Below, piece after piece: positions 55,476 through 64,000 of a stretch of 64,000 nucleotides of DNA. The notes under the pieces are model-generated. The model worked only from the letters and a program-made list of their open reading frames with translations, had not been told where the DNA came from and searched no databases. The DNA is taken from NCBI GenBank assembly GCA_037974335.1, contig CM075760.1:31146902-31210901 (forward strand). Direction: 5' to 3'. This DNA comes from Prionace glauca (lineage: Eukaryota > Chordata > Chondrichthyes > Carcharhiniformes > Carcharhinidae). Numbering within the stretch: the stretch's first letter is position 1; each line of letters opens with the position of its first letter. A program made the translations under genes and the position numbers.

Positions 55476-55521
55476 CGGATAAGAAAGTCAGCAACAAACT
55501 GAGAGAAATGGCCGACCTCAT
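55476..55521 (-). CDS. IGHV: IgH V leader exon
   Basis: MRSAISLSLLLTFLS then a split Gly codon and GTGAGT donor. A 133-base intron separates it from the V exon. The start is the only ATG in frame here. Confidence 0.93.
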
Positions 55522-55610
55522 CTTTCTGGTGATTTGGGGGAAATGGTTGTGTGAGGAACTCAGTGAACAAACCAGCTCCCGGACTGTTGGATTCCGGTCC
55601 CAGTGAGCGG

Positions 55611-55620
55611 TATTTAAATA
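55611..55620 (-). promoter_or_regulatory. TATA-like box of the IgH V promoter
   Basis: TATTTAAATA, 90-100 bases upstream of the start codon. No perfect octamer found within the next 200 bases. Confidence 0.5.
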
Positions 55621-55629
55621 CCCGGCAGA

Positions 55630-58600
55630 AGGGGGCGGCTTTCCAGGCGCCGCCTGTTGATTCCCTGCTGGAGGCGGCGCCTGGATCCACGTCCCACCTT
55701 CCACACCCCCAACAGAATGGACTCGGAGATTTACAATAGATTAATATTAAAATGGGCATTTTATCTGTATCGGGATATTTGTTTGGCTGAAATGTTCATT
55801 GTATTGTCCCCATTATTTCTGATGGTGATGTTACAGTTCATCATCTCTTTACTTTTAAAATAACTCATTCCATTGTAAATATGGTGATTTTATTACCACA
55901 CCCCCAACAAGAAAATAAATCTAAAAATGATGAAATGACATTTTGGAACATTAGACAATTTTGCAACAATTCCGAGTCTCTGCCACATTATAATAATAAA
56001 GCACATTTTATCAGGAGGAATACCATCGATTTCTGTAACGAAATGTGTAGAATATACAAAGTGATTCTATTTACAGTGTGGATGGCTATCACTGTACAAT
56101 TTGGGTTTGGAGATGAGAAGAAACTCTCACACAATACAATGTTTCTCCTTATATTTGTCAAACTGCCCCAATCTCGAAGACAGGCCTTTGAAAATAATGA
56201 GAATCCCAACCTCCTGATAATTAAATAGTGAGTTGACGGAGAAACATAAAATTAAATTGATTTTTGATGGAGAAGTTAATGAATCGGAACGGACGCTGAG
56301 ATCATTAAAGTTCTCCTTCAGCATCCAGGTCATTGCAACTCACTCTATTGGTTACCGGCTGTGTAACATACACTGGTATTGGGAATACAGGATATCAGAG
56401 CTTTGCGGCACATTGCACAATATCACAAGAATAAATGTTTTATCTTCCATTGAATCAGGTTATGAACTGATCATTTCTCCACTCATTGGCAGCTATGAGA
56501 GGAACTCTTCAATAACAGAAAGTAGATTATACTGTACAATAGAACACGGTGCTAATCAGGTACAAGACACGCTGCTGTTTCAATGTGATACAGAAATTTC
56601 AGAATATTCCAGGAATCCCCGGTGTACATGTCAGTTTTATGATGTTGTTTTAATATTATTTCATGTCATTGCACCGATTTTACTTCACTGGGGAACTGGG
56701 CCCATCAACATCTCTCTCTCTCATTTCATGAAGTGATTAATAAACAGACTTTAATTATTGGAATGAAATTTACTCGGAAACTATAGAAATGAAAAAAATG
56801 ATCCGGTCACTTTATTGTTTGACATAGTATTTACTCAGGTAATGAACAGGACACTGAATGAAAATACTTGATTAGAATGATTGCGATTTAAATTGTGGGA
56901 ATTAAACATTTACTGTTTAAATGTCTGAATCCCATGTTGTCCATTGAGCTTCACGCTAATCTGTTCCACACAGTGTTTGGCAGCAATCCAGGCTGCTGTC
57001 AAATGCTCAAAGTTATTGACAGGAAACATCTGGGGGTGTTTGTGCAGCAGATCAAAGATCAGTTTAATCAGAACTGACCGCTTGGCTCCAAGCCAACTTA
57101 AAACCCTGCATGTTATCAGTAAGGTCAATTTATAAACAAATCTACCCAGCAACAGTACTGGAGGCACTTGAATTTTTGGAAGTTATAAATCTAGATGATG
57201 TTTTCCCATCTCTAAATAAAGGTTTATTTTCCACCTTCTCTGGCACCCAATTAACAACAATGATGATTTTTCCAACACATCAGGATATTGTGATGGACGG
57301 ACAGAAATAATCACAGGCAGACTGAGAAATGGCTCAGAGATAATACATGCTGTTATATTTGAGCATGCACATTTACATTTTATTTCCTTTTATCTTTCCA
57401 TGGGATGTTTGTTTGGAAAGACCAACACTCTTTGCCTGTCCCAAATTCCCTTAAATTGACTGGTTTTCTTGGACACTTCTGTAGATATTAAAGAGTCAGC
57501 TATTTGGCTTTCAGTCTGCAGTTATATCCTTGTGAGACAATGTAGGGATGGCAGATTTCCTCCATTGGGGAATCAGAGCGGTTCCAATGATCGCAATTAC
57601 TATCCATTCCAGATTTATCAATAGAATTCAAAATCTACCTGCGGGAAGGGTCTGACTTAAATCCCTGTCCTCTCATCATTGCCCTGGGCCTCTGGCTCAC
57701 TGGATCAATTAAAATAATTGATGTCACCATCTACACAAACAATAAATGTATGACTGTCTTGACACAGGAATGAACGACGTATGAATGACTGATGGATGAA
57801 TGATTGTTGGATGCCTGAATATTTTGATTGAGGGATTAGTGAATGGATTGGTGGATTCATTGATAAATGGGACTGAATGATGCAGTTCTACATTTCCATA
57901 TTTGTGTTTGACTACTTCATAAATTGAAACAACTCCTTTATTCAATGTGTGTCCATCAATCCTTCCAGAGTGTCTGGGTGAAATACATTCCGAGTTTCTC
58001 GGGAGTTAGCAAGCTGATCCTCTTGAAGAGTAGGGGGAGATTTTCCTGCAGTTCGCATGGTTCATTTCTCTGCTGATGCTGAATCTTCATATCCAGGACA
58101 GAAAGAGAGAGCGGGATTTGGTTGAGGAGGAATGATTGTACTATATAAAATACTGCTTCTTTCATATACAACAAATCAATCAACAAACCCTCACCCAAAT
58201 TAGTGAAGACAACAGGGTGAAAAGTAAATAAGATAGCAACAGAAATATTTGTGAAACTCACTGGAAAACTACAAGTGTAACATTATTTCCCAAAACAGTG
58301 TAATAATGAATCGGAATTTAAAGATTCAGTAACTTCACATGAAGTACACGTTGTTCCATTTATATCATCACTTTGAAAACCATCACACACTCCAGCTATG
58401 TACCAGGACTTTCTGTGTGATGAGGAGGTGATGACTTGTCAATGAAGCGCAGAGGCTGCTGGGTAGCTGTTCATGATCCTCGGTCTGAATTAATTCCATT
58501 CCCCACTGAAATTTGGGACAGATTTCATTCCTTGGTGTCAAAAAGCCAATGTGTTGTCAATAAATTTTAAAATCAATAAATTATATGAAGCAACGTACAT

Positions 58601-58671
58601 ATGAAGCAACGTACAAATTATATGAAACAACGTACAACGTATATATTGAATAGAATGAAATGCCGAAAATA
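55630..58671. other. IgM 5' flank, nothing recognised (3 kb)
   Basis: The 167-codon ORF at 56233-56736 has no recognisable motif and sits in AT-rich DNA; I treat it as chance. No repeat family seen. Confidence 0.5.
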
Positions 58672-59160
58672 AACAGAAAATACTGGAGAATCTCAGTAAC
58701 ATCTGTGGAGACAGAATAGAGCCTTTGTTTCACATCTGGATGACCCTTCGGCAGAGTATTCCTGCTGCTTTGGAGAGATCATCATTGCTTCCTGCAATGT
58801 GTCAGGAAAGCTGCATAAATTTCCTGTGAGTTGAGAATAACAGAAATAATAGACACTATTTCCAGAAACACACAAGCTGCATCAATTCACAGAGTGATCC
58901 CAAATATCATAACAAACTTCTTCACCCTAAACTAATCAACATCATAATCTCGAAATATATCCTAAAAAAATCCTAATCCCTATCCACCCACATCATTTCT
59001 CAATGTCATCACCCTCTTCAATTTCCTCCAAATACAAAAGATAACACTGACTCGAAACGTTGGCTTTATTCTCTCTCCACAGATGCTATCAGACCCGTTG
59101 AGATTTTCCAGCATTCATTATTTTTGTTTCAACTTCCAGAATCTGCAGTCTTTTGCTTTT
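58672..59160 (+). repeat. Two diverged dispersed-repeat fragments (GAAACGTTGG type)
   Basis: 58672-58770 (antisense: CAGAAAATACTGGAGAATCTCAG) and 59048-59160 (GACTCGAAACGTTGGC to AGATTTTCCAGCATTC). Same family as 19478. Confidence 0.55.
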
Positions 59161-60320
59161 ATCAAACTGATGAACATAATTGGTGAACTAATTGTTTATC
59201 TGTATGAATTGATGATAACTGGGAAATTGGAATAACCCCGCCTGGAAATTCCTTTCCAAGTAACTCACTAACATCACTTGGGCCACTCCTTTACTTACGC
59301 TGCGTCGGAGTCCAGGAACACCCTCCCTAAGAGCACTGTTGGTGTGCCTACACTGCAGGTTCTGCAGCAATTGAATAAGGCGGCTCACCACCAGCTTACT
59401 GAATGCAATTAGCAATGGAGAATAAATGGGGGCCTAGACAACGTCGCTTTCCTATCATAGAGTAATTTTAAATATACTCATCATTATATATGAATGAGAT
59501 CTGGTGAATGGAATTATTAAATTGCAAATGGATGGTAATTCGTGAAAATAATTATTATCTTTTTGGACTTTTTTTTATATTCTCCTTATTCGGTCCAGTG
59601 TCAGTAATTACACAGCACTGTCTCAGTTCATGTCTAAGAAGCTCCTATAACAGTAAAACCGTGCGAGATACTGTCTCAGTTTTATTTTCCTTGACATTGT
59701 TATTTTTAAAAATGTTTCTTTCACGGGATATGGGTCTCATTGGAATTTGGCATTTGACCATCCCCACATGGCACTCGGCACTAACTCATTACTATTTTCT
59801 TGAAGCAGGCCCCTGTTTATATTAAAATACAGCCTGGCTCTGTTAATACTCTGCTAGACCAGAGCTCAGTTTACATTGCACACGGCATTCTCTCTGGTTA
59901 TGTAATATTTGATACACACCCTGTGTATATATTTCACTGTGGCAATTTTGTTCCTGCACTTAACTATGCCTCTCTTTGAATTATGTTTGTTTTACTCCAC
60001 GGTTTTGTGAGATGAAGAGATAATATGTTGGGATAAAAAAGATTGCTATCAGGCAAGATCCAGAAACGGGCAGTATTGGATCACCAGTATTTTATTGTGC
60101 TGTAATTTTCTTTGTTTTTTTGTTCTTCATTGACAGTACATGCTACACAGGACTTGATATCCACTTTCACTGCAGCCAGCAGAAGTAGATTTCAGATTTC
60201 TTTTCCAGTGTCCAAAACCTCACACGGTTTGTCCTTGCAGAAGGATGCAGAGAATTGTGTTCTCCCAGCCACTTTAATCATTACTGGCATTGACCAGTGC
60301 AGTAAAAACTGAGTAAAAAC
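59161..60320. other. No recognised gene
   Basis: AT-rich flank with short unsupported ORFs only. Confidence 0.5.
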
Positions 60321-60324
60321 TAAT

Positions 60325-61230
60325 ACAATATAAACGCGGATATGGACAATTGCAGAAATAAGGTTACATTTACTTTGATACAAACAGAGAGAGATCTAAA
60401 TTAATATAAACAGAGATAATGTCTAGTTTAATATAAACAGAAACATGGTGACATATAATATAAGCAGGGACAGCGTCGTATTTAGTACAGACAGATAATA
60501 TATCCAATTTACTATGTGCAAAGACAGACAACATAACATTCTACATGCAAGGTAGAAAGAGTTAGGGTCCAGTGGAAAATAAACGAAGGCATGGCTCATA
60601 ATACGAGCTGACACAGGGTACATTTACTGTAATATAAAGATACTGGTTCAATCCCCATGAAATTTGTAAAGACGGCCGACTCTCCCATCAAAATCTTACA
60701 GGACAGGAGTAACATGGGGTTCGCTGCAGAATGCAAAGTCCCCTCTGTACTGGCAAATTAATAACTCCTAAATCAGGAATAGCATGAGTGAGATGCAAAG
60801 AGAATCTCCCTCTAAACTATCCAATTCAAACGTTCTTACAACATTATACTGTCTATAAACAGAGTGAAACTCCGTCTATAAATCTGTTCAAACAAAATTA
60901 AGGCAGAAAGAGCATGGACACTCTTCTATGTAAAAGCTCTCCTGCACTCTTCCTTCCGAGATCCAGGAGGCAGGTTTAAATTAGTGTTAGGTATAGGAGA
61001 AAGAGCCGTCCACACAGTTCCACAAAACACACCCAGGCTAGGTACAGCAGAGATTCGATACGGATTAAATCTTCCCTGACAAAGAGATATCAACCATTCA
61101 TAAACCAGGAACAATGAGTTCAGACGCAGAGTAAATATTCCTCTACTCTGTCCAGTCAAATACTCCAAGGACAGGGACAACACCGGCTAAATATAGGGAA
61201 AGATTCCACATTGAATCCTTATCACCAGGT
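60325..61230. repeat. Decayed tandem repeats
   Basis: 60325-60560 has about seven diverged units of 27-30 bases around TTAATATAAACAGAGA. 60690-61230 repeats a longer unit with phrases such as GGACAG...ACA.GG.TAAATA.AG..AA.AT.CC and CTCTGTCC..TCAAA.ACTCC, in the style of a common shark minisatellite with units of roughly 70-80 bases. Copies are heavily diverged. Confidence 0.5.
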
Positions 61231-61399
61231 GGAACCGAGGTTAGGTGCAGAAGAAAATGTTTCAAGCATTTCAAGATCATTGATTTCTCAAGAGATCTTT
61301 TAGAGTAAATCTCAGTCATGGATTCCAATTTATTGAATTATATTCTGTTAGAAACCTGTACCTGTGGCTGAGAGAATACATTGGGCAAACATTGATTTT

Positions 61400-61475
61400 A
61401 TCGAGCCCGGGGCAGGCTCGAGGGGCTAGATGGCCTACTTCTGCTCCCATTTCTTACGTTCTTATGTTCTTTTGC
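61400..61475 (+). mobile_element. LINE 3'-tail remnant
   Basis: GGGGCAGGCTCGAGGGGCTAG through TTCTTACGTTCTTATGTTCTT, the last ~75 bases of the subfamily at 8641. Confidence 0.8.
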
Positions 61476-62239
61476 TGTGGAGTGAAGACGATGAACCATC
61501 GTGGAGAGACAAGACGCAGAACCAGACAGGAGAAAGACAGAGAAAGAGATGAAACACAGGAGATGTTCTGTGTTTTCTGTATCATTACATTTCGGGATCA
61601 GAGGGATTATTTCCTAATTCTGAACATAGATATCATCATGATATTTTTCCTCACATAACTGATGAATAAATAATGTTGAAAAACAACCATTACTGGAATC
61701 CGTTGATTGATTTGCATGGTTCTCTCTATTTCTGTGTTGCGTTGGTGGGGAAATATTTGTTGTGTTTTTGTCAGTCAACAATCTCATTTGGAATTACTAT
61801 TCTTGTATTTATTTACATAAATACCTCACTGTTTACAATGAAATGTTCATGACAGAAAAACCAGATAAACCGTCACTTATTGATCAGTTTCAACTCAAAA
61901 TAGCGATTTATTTTAAGAATTTTAACAGTTGAATAAAACTGAATAAAATAACATATGAATAGAACTTTTTGAACATTCATAACTCCGGCTGTACTTAACT
62001 ACAATAAAATAAGACATTTCATTTCAGAATTAGTTCTGAAAGTTCTGATGTCACAATTAATAAAGTATCTGTGAACAGGCTGATATTCCACTGAATGTTA
62101 ATCTGATTGAGGATTTAATCTGTTTAAACTCGACAAGTTAAATAAAAAAAACAGATCTGATGTCTGAAATATTCTTTCACAAATAGTGATCACACTCACA
62201 CGAGGGAAGAATAAAAAATGTGGTTATCACGAAGAGATA
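61476..62239. other. No recognised gene
   Basis: AT-rich flank, nothing recognised. Confidence 0.5.
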
Positions 62240-62735
62240 CAATTGTTTTTGCTCCCTCACAGGCGACAGGGAAGCGGGTTCGATTCTAACATTGGGTGAC
62301 TGTGTGTGGTTTTCACATTCTATCCATATCCATGTGAGTTCCCTCCGAGTGCTCCAGTTTCCTTCCACAGTCCCAGGATGTGCAGGTTAGGTGGATTGGC
62401 TGTGATAAATTGCCCCTTAGCGCCCAATGATGTGCAAAGTAGAATCATAGAATCGCTACAGTGCAGAAGGAGACCATTCGGTTCATCAAGTCTGCTATCC
62501 GGCAGAGCATCCTTCCCAGGCCCAATGTAAATTGTCTATGCTAAATTTCCTGTTAGTGTCCAATAATGTGTAGGTTCGGGGGATTAGCCTGTGAATATGT
62601 GTGGTTGCCGGGATCGGATGAAAGCTTGCCTAGGTAGGATGCCCTGCTGGAGAGCCCGCTGCAGAGTTATTGGACCGAATGACCATGTTGAACTGTAGGG
62701 ATTATATGATTTTATGCTTCTATGATCAGGCAGAG
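62240..62735. repeat. tRNA-derived SINE pieces
   Basis: 62260-62430 is a plus-strand 5'/middle body (AAGCGGGTTCGATTC, GCTCCAGTTTCCTTCCACAG); 62440-62560 is an inverted piece (AGAATCGCTACAGTGCAGAAGG); 62560-62735 resumes the plus-strand 3' body (TGTGTAGGTTCGGGGGATTA). A nested or rearranged SINE group. Confidence 0.65.
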
Positions 62736-62739
62736 CAGT

Positions 62740-63404
62740 GATTATATTCACATTAATCTCAGCGATTCCAAAGTATTACAAATTATGGGGAAATTTGAAT
62801 GTATAGAACATTTTACCCGACCTCATGTCGCCCCAAAGTTATTAAAACTCACTGAGGTACTTTGCTGAATTTACTCGCTGTTCTCATGTTGTAACTAACC
62901 AGGTAAGTTACGTACCACAAACTCCCACAAACCCGGTTATGATAAATGGCCAACAAATTTGCGATTTTATTTGACAAATGAGGTTTTGGGTCGGACATTG
63001 GACAGAACAGATTTGCTGTTCATAATTATATCAAGAGATTTGACATCCTGGCATTGATGTTAAATACGAATCTGGTTCTCTCTCTCTGATGATACCCATT
63101 GAGATGCTGAGTAGCACTGTTGCTGTTTTAGTTTTAGATTTCCGGAATCTGCAGCAATTTGCATTGATTTTATTGAATCACTGGATGCGAGCTTCACTGA
63201 CAAAGCTAACATTAATTGGTGATTGTGAACCACCTTGCTGAAACCTGCCCTCTGGATGGGTGACTTTCCACAGCCGCTTTAATACAACTGGGTGGCTTTC
63301 TCGGATATTTCAGTGGTGGTGAAGGGTTATTTTCATCACATGGAACTGGAGTCTGTGTAGGACAGACAGGGGAAAGATAGGAATACTCGGTTTATAGTTA
63401 TTTG
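62740..63404. other. No recognised gene
   Basis: Short repeat fragment at 63110-63160 (GATTTCCGGAATCTGCAGC). Otherwise nothing recognised. Confidence 0.45.
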
Positions 63405-63830
63405 CCAAGAGAAGATGTTGTTTGAAGTATAAAAACAATTCTGTGGATTCTGGAATTCAAACCCAAAGAGAAAATGCTGGAAAATCTCAGCAGGCATGGC
63501 AATATTTGTAAGGAGAGGGAACAGCTGACGTTTCGAGTCCAGATGTCATGAGACTGTCCAGCAATTTCTCTTTACGTTGTTTTAAGCGTCTTTGGGTGGA
63601 ATAAATTGATTCTGAATCTCTGGGGCGGAGGAATTGTGGGTTGATCCAAGACTATCACACTGAAGGAGAGACTATAAACACTATCAGGGACGGGTCGGAC
63701 CCAGACCATCCAGTTGCTGACCATATTGAACACTTTGTCTTTACAGCTCAGTCTCAGGGAGCCTCAGGGATGCCCGGTTTCTGCCTCTGGCTGAGTCAAC
63801 ACAACCTCCGATTCGACACTTTAAAAAAAA
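63405..63830 (-). pseudogene. IgH V relic, split by a repeat
   Basis: 63695-63830 aligns to the antisense of FR1-CDR1-FR2 start of the V at 55342 (shared CTCTGGCTGAGTCAACACAAC, CTCAG.CTCAGGGA.CCTC and a TTGCTGACCATATTGAAC-like block), and 63405-63428 matches its FR3 (AGAGAAGATGTTGTTTGAAGT). The piece between holds a dispersed repeat (63460-63545). Frames are destroyed. It marks an old VH copy about 8 kb upstream of the intact V. Confidence 0.7.
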
Positions 63831-64000
63831 ACTATGAAAAGAAAACACACCTCACCCCGGACACACTCTCTCACCTTTTGCCATCGGGAACTAGGTAAAA
63901 AACAAAATCTGAAAACAATACAAACCGACTCAGAAACAATTTCTTTACAGCTGCAATCAGATTTTTGAATGGATCTACCTCGCATTAAATTGATATTTTT

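Larger units (their letters stand above)
35135..55521 (-). other. IGHM: Complete IgM heavy-chain cluster in germline configuration
   Basis: Order along the minus strand: leader, V, D1, D2, J, CH1, CH2, CH3, CH4 with secretory tail, TM1, TM2. V to J spans 1.6 kb; the J-C intron is 10.6 kb; CH introns are 209, 897 and 1247 bases; CH4 to TM1 is 3.6 kb. One V, one J and one C set with two D segments is the cluster form of cartilaginous fish IgH. All coding exons are open, every splice site obeys GT-AG, and all junctions are phase 1|2. V, D and J are unjoined, so the cluster is available for rearrangement in B cells. LINEs at 36301, 40380, 43265 and 46815 lie in its introns. Confidence 0.95.

Noticed and set aside
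56233-56736. 167-codon ORF in the IgM 5' flank
   Set aside because: No recognisable motif, AT-rich context, no splice or promoter context, no second copy. Kept as a chance ORF.

Overview
The window is nuclear DNA of a cartilaginous fish, most likely a shark. The best evidence is a complete immunoglobulin M heavy-chain cluster of the elasmobranch type on the minus strand: one V, two D and one J segment within about 1.7 kb, then a single set of Cmu exons. Introns are long, AT-rich and full of CR1-type LINEs and tRNA-derived SINEs of kinds abundant in sharks. I cannot name the species.

Layout. 1-840 (+): the last two exons (membrane anchor) and 3' UTR of one IgM cluster whose body lies off the left edge. 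1.6-34 kb: inter-cluster DNA with a broken and an apparently intact GPR139-like receptor gene (3.2-7.1 and 30.0-32.2 kb, both +), a fossil Ty3/Gypsy integrase relic split by a CR1 LINE (8.2-12.2 kb), three tRNA-type genes (12.9-15.3 kb), an open T-cell-receptor-type V segment with leader and recombination signal (20.37-21.59 kb, +), and a LINE nested inside an antisense LINE (22.6-28.5 kb). 35.1-55.5 kb (-): the full IgM cluster, read right to left as leader, V, D1, D2, J, a 10.6 kb J-C intron, CH1-CH4 with secretory tail, then TM1 and TM2. 55.6-64 kb: 5' flank with decayed tandem repeats and a relic VH at 63.4-63.8 kb.

The two IgM clusters converge. Their 3' ends form an inverted duplication: about 1-1490 matches the reverse complement of about 34228-35973, including TM1, TM2, the 3' UTR and several hundred bases beyond it. 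The right arm carries a later palindromic SINE pair that the left arm lacks.

How the genes work together. The V (23-bp spacer), D1 (12 on its V side, 22 on its J side), D2 (12/12) and J (23) signals allow V-D1-D2-J joining under the 12/23 rule in this one cluster, which is in germline configuration. The rearranged exon would splice to CH1-CH4. Secreted IgM ends in the tail at the end of CH4; membrane IgM uses an internal donor in CH4 joined to TM1 and TM2. All exon phases agree (1|2) and all exons are open. The J-C intron holds a G-rich (on the coding strand), AGCT-rich repeat 1-2 kb before CH1, where mammalian Smu lies. With the TCR-type V between Ig clusters, this is the most interesting signal in the window.
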